NCBI RefSeq assembly: GCF_004000765.1
Contig: NZ_BILW01000008.1
Coordinates: 124,001-188,000, forward strand
Source of the DNA: Paenibacillus chondroitinus NBRC 15376
GTDB lineage: Bacteria > Bacillota > Bacilli > Paenibacillales > NBRC-103111
Length of the DNA stretch: 64,000 nucleotides
Direction: 5' to 3'
Shown here: positions 56,470 through 64,000 of the stretch, piece by piece
How the letters are laid out: every line of letters starts with the position of its first letter
How positions within the stretch are numbered: position 1 is the first letter of the stretch
Made by a program: the position numbers and the translations under genes
The notes under the pieces: generated by a model
What the model saw: the letters and a program-made list of their open reading frames with translations, nothing else
Told to the model about the DNA's origin: nothing
Databases searched by the model: none

Positions 56470-57693
56470 ATGCCTAACAAAAGCAGCATCGTCGCTTTCC
56501 TGTTGTCCTTCATCCCTGGAGCGGGTCATCTCTATATGAATCGAGTCGTGCGTGCAATTTTATATGGAGTAGGATTCTTTGGCCCCATATTTCTCATGTT
56601 CGTTGGTGCAGCGTTCTTTCACATGCGTGATGATGATATTCTCATTCCGCTTTTCCTGTTCGCATTATTCGTTGCTGTCATCAATATGATTGATATGATC
56701 GTCTACCTGCTGCGCTACCAACCCTATCCCGGTCCACAATACGGGCCGCAATATGGACCGCATGGATCACCCTACGGAACTGAACCGCCTTATGACCACG
56801 CGCCAGCATGGGAGCCTAATCCTTACGCTGTTCACGCTGCCTCGCAGCAAGAAAGAACGAGAGTTATGCTGCTTTCCTTCATCCCCGGGCTGGGTCATTT
56901 CCAGTTGGGTCTCATGCAGCGTGGTTTAACCGCTATGGTTTCCTTCTTCGGGGTTGCTGTTCTCGTCTTTTTCATCACAATGATGACCAATAACGATAGC
57001 TTCGTTGCTTTTCTGCTAGCTATGCCTGTCTTGTGGTTTTACACCATGTTCGATGCATTGAAGCAGCAAGAGCGTAAGCAAGATGGCCTGCCGCTTATTG
57101 ATCGCAGCCTTTTTGATGACTTTCACTTCGGCGATGATTCTGGGCGCAAGAACCGAACATTGGCAACGATTATCGCTATTTTTCCAGGTGCAGCTCACTT
57201 GTATCTCTCCATGAATAAACGGGGCATTCAACTGATGGCGATCTTCTTGTTCTCCATTTATGTGCTGGATGTGCTGCGCTTGTCCCTTTTCTTCTTTTTG
57301 ATTCCGATTCTATGGTTCTTCAGCTTCTTCGATGGCTTACAAAGTATCTCCAAGTATGAGAACGGTACACTGGTAGATAAACCTATCGTTGAGAACTGGT
57401 CAGCGTATCACCGCTCCATTGGCTTCGTACTTATTCTTCTTGGAGGCTATTATGTATTCAAAGAAGTCATTGTCCAGTTCCTGTATCAGGTATTCCCCCA
57501 TACGAACTATATGTATTGGCTGAACAACTTCGGTCAAACGTTAATCGTAGCTGTGATTCTGATCGGCGGCGGCATTAAATTATTGCTGTATCGAAAAACG
57601 CGACCTGTTCATTCTAAAGAGCAGCATACGAACTCAGACTCAGATCATTCGCAGGTTTACTTAGAAATAAACGAAAAAAAGAACCCTTTTTAA
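56470..57693 (+). CDS. Multi-pass membrane protein with three internal repeats
   Basis: A 407-residue protein with about 10 membrane segments. Three repeats share a loop: SFIPGAGHLYMNRVVRAILY, SFIPGLGHFQLGLMQRGLTA and AIFPGAAHLYLSMNKRGIQL, each flanked by two helices, resembling TM2-like or YIP-type modules. Between the first and second lies a Pro/Gly/Tyr-rich linker (PGPQYGPQYGPHGSP). AAGGAGG is 12 bases before the ATG. As the third gene of the sigma/anti-sigma operon it may be a sensor partner or the effector. I do not know a function. Confidence 0.8.
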   Translation: MPNKSSIVAFLLSFIPGAGHLYMNRVVRAILYGVGFFGPIFLMFVGAAFFHMRDDDILIPLFLFALFVAVINMIDMIVYLLRYQPYPGPQYGPQYGPHGSPYGTEPPYDHAPAWEPNPYAVHAASQQERTRVMLLSFIPGLGHFQLGLMQRGLTAMVSFFGVAVLVFFITMMTNNDSFVAFLLAMPVLWFYTMFDALKQQERKQDGLPLIDRSLFDDFHFGDDSGRKNRTLATIIAIFPGAAHLYLSMNKRGIQLMAIFLFSIYVLDVLRLSLFFFLIPILWFFSFFDGLQSISKYENGTLVDKPIVENWSAYHRSIGFVLILLGGYYVFKEVIVQFLYQVFPHTNYMYWLNNFGQTLIVAVILIGGGIKLLLYRKTRPVHSKEQHTNSDSDHSQVYLEINEKKNPF

Positions 57694-57708
57694 GGGGTTC
57701 TTTTTTTG
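57673..57708 (+). terminator. Terminator of the ECF operon
   Basis: AAAAAAAGAACCC, TTTTTAA, GGGGTTCTTTTTTT. The stop codon lies in the loop. The following 240 bp to sspP contain nothing I can assign. Confidence 0.93.
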
Positions 57709-57946
57709 TCGGTGTTTTTTGATTTCTTTTAAACTTGTTACACGTAAACCTTTAGGAAAATCTGCTTATAAAACACGGTAAGTGTCTTTGGCACATCCCC
57801 TCCAGCCTGATTATAACAGGTATGAAAGTCCTCTATGCAACGGTTTTTGTTTCGCGGAATGCTCCAACGGAACCACACCTCTCTGCTCACCGACAAATAT
57901 AGTATGTCCGGTTTATCGAACTTTAATCATGGTTATTTAAAAAAGA

Positions 57947-58111
57947 TTAATGACCGTGTCCGGCGCCTTCGCCATGGCCATTATTTCTGGAATGGTTACG
58001 ATTTTTCACCTTTTTCGACCCTGAGAGGGGCTCTTGTTGCTTTTGACGCTGACTATTGCCGCTCGACTGATTCTGGGATGTATCCGTTACACCATAGGCA
58101 TCTGATTTCAT
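57947..58111 (-). CDS. sspP: Small acid-soluble spore protein, SspP type
   Basis: A 54-residue hydrophilic protein rich in Asn, Ser, Gln, Gly and His, with no membrane segment. The central EPLSGSKKVKNRNHSRNN closely matches the SspP signature (EPLSGSKKVKNRNHTR in Bacillus, from memory). The tail GHGEGAGHGH is His/Gly-rich. AGGAGGG lies about ten bases before ATG 58111. It would be made in the forespore under sigma-G. It lies 31 bp after another small gene and may be co-transcribed. Confidence 0.82.
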   Translation of the reverse strand: MKSDAYGVTDTSQNQSSGNSQRQKQQEPLSGSKKVKNRNHSRNNGHGEGAGHGH

Positions 58112-58142
58112 AGAGATCATTCCCTCCTAGTTTATCTGCAAT

Positions 58143-58289
58143 TTATTCTTGATGATTCAATGCATCTTGATGTCTGCGATCATTCACTTGCTGCTGCTGT
58201 TGCTGCCTATTGTGGCTGTTTACAGCATCGGTTCGGAAATCTTTGTCTACATTTTGCAAATTTTTATCCCGCGCTTTTTGCTTCGTCAT
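58143..58289 (-). CDS. Small hydrophilic protein, probably spore-associated
   Basis: A 48-residue product beginning MTKQKARDKNLQNVDKDF and containing a run of six glutamines (NRQQQQQQVNDRR). It has a strong GGGGAGGGG ribosome site nine bases before the ATG. The composition (Asn, Gln, Asp, Lys, Arg; no hydrophobic stretch) and position before sspP suggest a minor small acid-soluble or coat-related protein, but I cannot place it in a family. Confidence 0.65.
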   Translation of the reverse strand: MTKQKARDKNLQNVDKDFRTDAVNSHNRQQQQQQVNDRRHQDALNHQE

Positions 58290-58310
58290 GAGTGAACTCC
58301 CCTCCCCATT

Positions 58311-58655
58311 TTAATGGTGTGTGACTCTATGGAGCGCTTGTGCGCATTCATGAATGTGACGAACATAGTCGTCCACTAGATTTTGCACAACATCACCTGT
58401 TTCATCGATGTGCATGGTGCCTTGTTGGACATCCATCAGCTCCACTTTAACCTCTCTAGCATCCACGTAGTTGACTTTAAAATCGAAATTGTAGCCCGTA
58501 TGTCCACCCGCCTCAATATGAACCCTAACGGTCTGAGGATCGGCTTCATCGGCCCATACACGCGCCTGATCTGTAGGCTGCAGGGTAGTAGGCAGGACAT
58601 TACTCCATTCTTGTACCAATTCCGTTTGATCAATTGTCAGCTTATCATAGCTCAT
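58311..58655 (-). CDS. Conserved-looking hypothetical protein
   Basis: A 114-residue soluble acidic protein. ATG 58655 follows GGAGGTGTTACCT; a longer frame upstream overlaps the neighbouring terminator and is not credible. Visible features are TIDQTELVQEWSNVLPTTLQ, a beta-rich middle (TVRVHIEAGGHTGYNFDFKV, VDAREVKVELMDVQ) and a His-rich end (RHIHECAQALHRVTHH). I do not recognise the family. It may form an operon with the two small spore-type genes downstream (21-bp gap). Confidence 0.7.
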   Translation of the reverse strand: MSYDKLTIDQTELVQEWSNVLPTTLQPTDQARVWADEADPQTVRVHIEAGGHTGYNFDFKVNYVDAREVKVELMDVQQGTMHIDETGDVVQNLVDDYVRHIHECAQALHRVTHH

Positions 58656-58744
58656 AGGTAACACCTCCACATGTTTAAAATGCGGAAGCCGACCGGCTTT
58701 TATCCATGTAAAAAAACAACAACTCCAGTGAAACGTTCTATAAA

Positions 58745-58785
58745 CAAAAAACGCACCAGACCGTGTTTTCAACGGTCCAGTGCGC
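58745..58785 (-). terminator. Terminator of the giant SLH protein gene
   Basis: Minus strand GCGCACTGGACCGT, loop TGAAAAC, ACGGTCTGGTGCGT, then six T, about 55 bp after the stop codon. Confidence 0.94.
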
Positions 58786-58840
58786 TTCCGCGATTTATGC
58801 CCCATGTAGTTTAACTAGGGGAGTTGTGTGAATGCACTGT

Positions 58841-61800
58841 TTATTTCGCCGTCAGTTGCATAAGAATCGCCAGCATCTTGGCTGCTTCTTGGCGTGTTGC
58901 TGTGTCTTGCGGCGCGAAGAGATTGCCGGACTTGCCGGAAATGATTCCAGCTTGCTGCAGAGATTTCGCTGCCTCTGCCGCATAAGCAGGAACAGCTGCT
59001 TGATCGGCAAAATCCGTCGCCAGCGTCGCTTTAGGCAGCGTATAGCCCATGAACGAAGCGAAGCGGGTAATCATAGCTGCCATTTGGCCGCGAGTAATAT
59101 TCGCTAGAGGATCGAATTCACCTGCGCGTACGCCGCTTGTAATTCCTTTCTCAGCCGCCCATTGAACAGCTTTGGCATAGTAACTATCGGCTTTGACATC
59201 TGCAAAGCCAATGCCTGTATAAGCGCTTAGATCAGCATTAGCCATGCGAGCCAGAATCAACGTGAAGTCGGCTCTGGTGATATCCGCTTCCGGAGCGAAC
59301 GCATCATCATTGACACCATTCAGGATGTCTCTTGCTGACAGGTACGTAATGTAATCTTTAGCGAAGCTCGAAGCTGTATCCTTGAAGTTTGCTTTCTGAT
59401 AACCAACAGCATACTTCGAGAAATGCTTAACGTTAAAGCTTAATGTTCCTGTGACAGGATCAAAGTGGCTATTCGTTACCTTAGTAATCTCACCGTTATC
59501 TGCGATGTAATAAGCTACAATGGCGTTAATATCCTCATTTGCAGCCGGTTGATATGGAATCGCGACTTGAGCCGATCCTCCATTGAAGCTGGATACTGTT
59601 TTGCCACCAGCAGTGACCGTGAAATCGAAGATCGGACGATCTTTGACAGCCTCTTGGATCGCTTCCTTGGCTGTTGCATCCATGTTCTGCGTAATGTCAT
59701 TCACATCTGCTTTGCGAATGGAGATAGTGACCTCACCTGTTGACGCGGCAGAGGAGATGGTGGAGACCGCTTGTTTGTCAAAAGATACTTGTCCAATGCC
59801 AGCAGCAATTTTAATGCCTGTCGTTTCGCTGCTCGCAATCTTGCTCATTGCTTCTGCAGGCAGCTTAACGTCTACTTGGTTCGATGCTGCATCTGTACTT
59901 GCTTTGATCTCAAGAACCGTCGATTTACTTGTCGATTCCGTCATATCTTTTAAGGCTTGCGTGACTTGAGCGACTGAAACATTCGCTACGGAAGTACCTT
60001 TGCTGTCTTTTTCTACAGTAGGAGTAATGGTTGCTTTATCAACGCTAGTACTAGGTGTAGTTGGTACTGTAGATGGAGACGTTGGCCCAGAAGACGCTGG
60101 CGTACCACCATTTCCTTTATCATCGTAACTCGTGGAATATACGGATATGCTAGCTTCCGCTGCTCCATACCCATCCGGGCTAAAAGCAGTAATCACTGCG
60201 CTGCCGTTTGCAACGAAAGATACTACCCCTTCTGCATTAACTGTTGCAACGGAAGGATTAGATGATTTCCATTGCACCGTACCTGAAGTAACGCCTTTTC
60301 CTTGGGAATCCGTTACTGTTGCTGTCAGTTTTGTTGGCGCGGTGCCTGCAGGTACCGATAATACGGTACTATCCAAAGCAACTTTTTGAACATTCAGCTG
60401 ATAGACCGCTACGGTTCCGCCAACCTCATTAGCCACCAGCAGGAGCGGGTTGCCATTTGGACTAACAGAAGCAGGGATAAACTCAATGCCTTCAGGACCG
60501 GTGTCCGTGTTCAAGTTATCTTTAGGAGTAAATACACGCGAGTTCGTATAGTTAACAAATTTCGCATTGGCTGGATCTGTCACATCATAAGTCATAATTC
60601 CGCCGATACGCTCTAACCCAACAAAAGCCAGAATCTTGCTGCCTACTTTGCTAACTTTAACATCTTCAGGTTCAGGACCTTTTTTCGAACTGCGATCGTC
60701 CATTGCTGTTTTACTATTGCTTGCATTGAAATTGTTAGGTAAACGCTGCGCCGTCACTTTCTCAAAATCATTGCCGCTGTCATAAACTTGAGACATTGTG
60801 TTAGCTTGCCAGATGGAGAAAGAACGTCCACCATAGAGATAAATGCTTTCATGGCCCATATCACCAGCAACCTCAACACCGTCATAAGCGGTTTTCCCCG
60901 CCAAGAAGATTGCTGCCGCCGAACCAGGTACCAAACTACCTTTTATAGCGCCAATCGTGCTTCCATTGGTTCTGACGCCCGGCCATTCTGTAACATCCCC
61001 CTCATTGGCTGTGAAGATGTACGGAACTCCATCGATCGTTTGTGTGGAAATACCATCAGGCATATACATGCCGTAAAAAGGCACATTCTCAAACTTAATC
61101 GTATTGTCTTTGACGAGATCTAAGGAGTTGTTTGGAAGACTCAAATCTTTGAAGCCTAATCCTTTTACAGATAAAAGCGTTTTGGAACCGATATCCACAG
61201 TTCCTATTGCGTTGTTTTCTTGGAACGATACATAAGCTTTGGTGTTATCTTCAGAAATCGCGATGTATTCCGGCTCCAAATCAAACACAGCATCTGCTTT
61301 CTGTCCTTCGCCCGTAACAGCACCGGTTGATGGATCAGACGCACCGCGAATATGGACCTTATCATCAATAACGGAGACATTGTTGAATCTAACATGAGAT
61401 ACCGTATCATTAGTCGTATCTACAATGGTGATGCTTCCTTCCGGATCTGCTCCGCTTGTGCGCGGCTCACCTTCATTGGCAGTCAGAATATATCGGCCAT
61501 CGGAGGTCGTTTTAATCATATCGGGCTGCACACCGGCTTCATAAGATTTCAGAACATTGCCATCGTAATCCATGACAAGGATTTTCCCCGGTTTCTTAGA
61601 ATCCAGCTCTTGAACAGATAAGGAAACGCGTTTGGTCTTCGTATTGACATCTACACTCGTCAGGTCTCCATATAAGAAACCATCCTTTTCAACCAAATCT
61701 TTCATCGTGACTGTTTTCTCTTTGACTAAACCTTGCACAAGGTCTAAACGTACGATTTCCAAACTTGGTGGATTTCCCGAACCATTTACCAAATAAAACT

Positions 61801-63001
61801 TATTATTATCTTTATTGTACTTAACAATTTCAGCTACACCGCCGTCTTTATTCGTAACGCCGACAGCAAATTGTCCAATTTTGGAGATACTCAAAGCGTC
61901 ATTAACAGCTTGTGGAGCCAAAACCGTTAAGGATAGATTTTGACCGTACTGTGCAAGGGAGCTATCTGTTACTTTCACGTAAACGTTAGTTGTGACAGAT
62001 GTTCCTTGTGCAGGCGCACCATACACTTCCCCTGTGGTCGAATTGATCGATAAGCCGTTTGGAAGACCCGTAGCTGAGAACGTGTACGGTGGTTTCCCTC
62101 CATAAACGCTCATCGTTACGGAGTAGGACATTTGTTCATACGCATTAGGCAAACTTGTGTTCGTATATCCTAATGGAAGAAACCATTCCCCATAAGCCCC
62201 GTATTTCGGGCCTTTCAAAGCTCTATCTTGGTCGCTTGTTATAGAACCCGTGATATCGAACTGTGCGAAGTCAGCTTTGTTATTATCTGTATCTGCTAAT
62301 GCTTTGCGACGAATGGACTTCTGTTTCGACGTACCTTCCGTGGATCCCTTCGGATAGTCAAACTCATAGCCATCTATATCCGTCTGAATATCTGTATTGT
62401 CGCCATCATTGCTTCCTGTCCCCACCATATCTACATAACCAGCAGGCTTTGGGTTATTGGCAAAGGGATTTTTATTCGCAACATCCAGCTTGGTCTGATT
62501 GCTCATAAGCGCAACCTTCAAGCCTTTATTATTGATCCAGCGTCCTGTCCATAACTGGTCATATGTACTCGACAAATTAAATTTCGGTGACCCTGCCCCT
62601 GTAGCTTGTCCAAGAACAAGGAAGGATGATTTGGCTTTAATCGTTCCTACTAGGTCCAGCTTCTGCCAATCACCCGTAGGGCCTGTCTTAGCCGACGATC
62701 CACGGTCCGCATATTGCAAGGACCACCCGTTGAGGACGACGTCGTGATCTGTAGGATTGTATAACTCAATAAAACCATGGGATGAGGCCGTATTGCTGGA
62801 ATCTGTAGTTAATCCCCCGCCATAAACTTGGTTAATAAAAACGTGCGGTACATTAACATCATAAGAACCGTTCGCTTGATACGGAGTCCCCGGGATTACA
62901 ATAGCATCTGCAGCTGCGGTTGAAACGATGGAGCCGAATGAAGATACACTTACAGCCACTGATAACAGAACGGGCATTAATCTCTTCCTGACAGTCTTCA
63001 A
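58841..63001 (-). CDS. Giant surface protein: lamin-tail, Ig-like, choice-of-anchor-I and SLH domains
   Basis: About 1386 residues. A signal peptide (KTVRKR then LMPVLLSVAVSVSSFG, cleavage near AAA-DA) is followed by a lamin-tail domain (VFINQVYGGGLTTDSSNTAS, GFIELYNPTDHDVVLNGWS), a putative-Ig repeat (GLPNGLSINSTTGEVYGAP), a long beta-propeller-like region of choice-of-anchor-I type (about 360-870), a Big2 domain (WKSSNPSVATVNAEGVVSFV), a Ser/Thr/Pro linker, a beta domain and three SLH modules (FKDTASSFAKDYI, FADVKADSYYAKAV, FADQAAVPAYAAEA). It should be fixed to wall polysaccharide. The start is TTG 63001, after AAGGAG; upstream in-frame ATGs fall in promoter and terminator sequence. Substrate and role unknown; related choice-of-anchor-I proteins are often phosphate-associated or nuclease-like, which is inference. 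Confidence 0.85.
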   Translation of the reverse strand: MKTVRKRLMPVLLSVAVSVSSFGSIVSTAAADAIVIPGTPYQANGSYDVNVPHVFINQVYGGGLTTDSSNTASSHGFIELYNPTDHDVVLNGWSLQYADRGSSAKTGPTGDWQKLDLVGTIKAKSSFLVLGQATGAGSPKFNLSSTYDQLWTGRWINNKGLKVALMSNQTKLDVANKNPFANNPKPAGYVDMVGTGSNDGDNTDIQTDIDGYEFDYPKGSTEGTSKQKSIRRKALADTDNNKADFAQFDITGSITSDQDRALKGPKYGAYGEWFLPLGYTNTSLPNAYEQMSYSVTMSVYGGKPPYTFSATGLPNGLSINSTTGEVYGAPAQGTSVTTNVYVKVTDSSLAQYGQNLSLTVLAPQAVNDALSISKIGQFAVGVTNKDGGVAEIVKYNKDNNKFYLVNGSGNPPSLEIVRLDLVQGLVKEKTVTMKDLVEKDGFLYGDLTSVDVNTKTKRVSLSVQELDSKKPGKILVMDYDGNVLKSYEAGVQPDMIKTTSDGRYILTANEGEPRTSGADPEGSITIVDTTNDTVSHVRFNNVSVIDDKVHIRGASDPSTGAVTGEGQKADAVFDLEPEYIAISEDNTKAYVSFQENNAIGTVDIGSKTLLSVKGLGFKDLSLPNNSLDLVKDNTIKFENVPFYGMYMPDGISTQTIDGVPYIFTANEGDVTEWPGVRTNGSTIGAIKGSLVPGSAAAIFLAGKTAYDGVEVAGDMGHESIYLYGGRSFSIWQANTMSQVYDSGNDFEKVTAQRLPNNFNASNSKTAMDDRSSKKGPEPEDVKVSKVGSKILAFVGLERIGGIMTYDVTDPANAKFVNYTNSRVFTPKDNLNTDTGPEGIEFIPASVSPNGNPLLLVANEVGGTVAVYQLNVQKVALDSTVLSVPAGTAPTKLTATVTDSQGKGVTSGTVQWKSSNPSVATVNAEGVVSFVANGSAVITAFSPDGYGAAEASISVYSTSYDDKGNGGTPASSGPTSPSTVPTTPSTSVDKATITPTVEKDSKGTSVANVSVAQVTQALKDMTESTSKSTVLEIKASTDAASNQVDVKLPAEAMSKIASSETTGIKIAAGIGQVSFDKQAVSTISSAASTGEVTISIRKADVNDITQNMDATAKEAIQEAVKDRPIFDFTVTAGGKTVSSFNGGSAQVAIPYQPAANEDINAIVAYYIADNGEITKVTNSHFDPVTGTLSFNVKHFSKYAVGYQKANFKDTASSFAKDYITYLSARDILNGVNDDAFAPEADITRADFTLILARMANADLSAYTGIGFADVKADSYYAKAVQWAAEKGITSGVRAGEFDPLANITRGQMAAMITRFASFMGYTLPKATLATDFADQAAVPAYAAEAAKSLQQAGIISGKSGNLFAPQDTATRQEAAKMLAILMQLTAK

Positions 63002-63038
63002 CTGTTGCTCACTCTCCTTAACATAGAATATCTTGTCT

Positions 63039-63044
63039 ATTATA
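63039..63044 (-). promoter_or_regulatory. -10 element of the giant SLH protein gene
   Basis: TATAAT on the minus strand, 38 bp before the TTG start, in the gap after the tRNA-Ser terminator. The -35 is weak. Confidence 0.45.
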
Positions 63045-63127
63045 GAAAATGAGAATCCTGCTAAATACACACTTTGTGTTAATTTATTTTTAATTATTTG
63101 TAAATCGCTACATAAAAAAGAAATAAC

Positions 63128-63166
63128 AAAAAAAGCCACACGATTCATTAAGAATCGCATGACTTT
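63128..63166 (-). terminator. Terminator after tRNA-Ser
   Basis: Minus strand AAAGTCATGCGATTC, loop TTAAT, GAATCGTGTGGCTTT (several G-T pairs), then further T. Confidence 0.9.
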
Positions 63167-63190
63167 TTGGTTGGGGTATTACCATGGTTA

Positions 63191-63275
63191 CGGAGAGGGT
63201 GGGATTCGAACCCACGGAGGCTTGCACCTCGGCGGTTTTCAAGACCGCTGCCTTAAACCACTCGACCACCTCTCC
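63191..63275 (-). tRNA. tRNA-Ser (anticodon UGA)
   Basis: An 85-nt class II tRNA: acceptor GGAGAGG/CCTCTCC, anticodon arm GCGGT-CTTGAAA-ACCGC with anticodon TGA, long variable arm (CGAGGTGCAAGCCTCCG) and T arm GTGGGTTCGAATCCCAC. CCA is not encoded. It decodes UCA and related codons and lies 83 bp after serS, an arrangement also seen in Bacillus. Confidence 0.96.
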
Positions 63276-63358
63276 ACGATAGCTGTCCCCTCTAGAGGAG
63301 ACAACCTTGTGCAGTGACAAAAAGCATTGTATCACATAACCCTGCAAAGAAGCAAGTG

Positions 63359-64000
<642 letters not shown>

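Noticed and set aside
63002..63160. N-terminal extension of the giant SLH protein
   Set aside because: The frame overlaps the tRNA-Ser terminator and the TATAAT promoter element, and the signal peptide starts after 63001.

Overview
The window looks like a chromosome segment of a spore-forming, flagellated Bacillales bacterium, most likely Paenibacillus or a close relative. The evidence is a set of sporulation genes (spoIIID, spoIIQ, spoIID, spoIIR, an sspP-type spore protein) in Bacillus-like order, Shine-Dalgarno sites of the AGGAGG type, S-layer-homology (SLH) surface proteins, and an AraC-type sensor next to an ATPase-less sugar ABC transporter. Most genes lie on the minus strand. The presence of ychF, tadA, tRNA-Ser and serS, which sit near oriC in Bacillus, suggests the origin lies to the right of the window. 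I see no prophage, insertion sequence, rRNA or CRISPR array.

Layout. 0-7.8 kb: flhO (partial), mbl, spoIIID, spoIIQ, spoIID, an inserted RCC1-repeat exported protein, murA and a DUF1146 membrane protein. 7.8-12.4 kb: an accessory patch with a subtilisin-like protease carrying SLH domains, a small lipoprotein, and an exported protein broken by one in-frame TAA. 12.6-23.0 kb: an eleven-gene complex I operon (nuoA,B,C,D,H,I,J,K,L,M,N) without nuoE/F/G. 23.2-30.4 kb: the complete F1Fo ATP synthase operon with a clear sigma-A promoter. 30.6-32.4 kb: UDP-GlcNAc 2-epimerase and upp. 32.6-35.9 kb: a divergent SgrR-type regulator and MFS transporter. 35.9-45.2 kb: glyA, ywlG, rpiB, ywlE, mntP, ywlC/sua5, spoIIR, prmC, prfA, ychF. 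45.3-47.5 kb: a PilZ gene, tadA and tRNA-Arg(CCU). 48.1-53.9 kb: AraC sensor, solute-binding lipoprotein and two permeases. 54.1-57.7 kb: MFS transporter and an ECF sigma/anti-sigma/membrane-protein operon. 57.9-64 kb: small spore-type proteins, a giant SLH surface protein, tRNA-Ser(UGA) and partial serS.

Regulatory RNA. A cyclic-di-GMP-I riboswitch with terminator and a potential antiterminator precedes a PilZ (c-di-GMP receptor) gene. A ZTP (pfl) riboswitch with a terminator precedes rpiB-ywlG-glyA, linking one-carbon status to serine hydroxymethyltransferase.

Structure the genes do not explain. Three intergenic regions carry the same composite element: four copies of a roughly 20-bp box in the order forward, forward, reverse, reverse, spanning 176-177 bp each time with an inner pair exactly 75 bp long. 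A second family of about 40-bp hairpin repeats abuts the Shine-Dalgarno of nuoI and ywlE. There is also a DnaA-box cluster before tadA, three spaced 17-bp imperfect palindromes downstream of the AraC gene, and an orphan terminator preceded by what looks like a decayed gene end beside one composite element.
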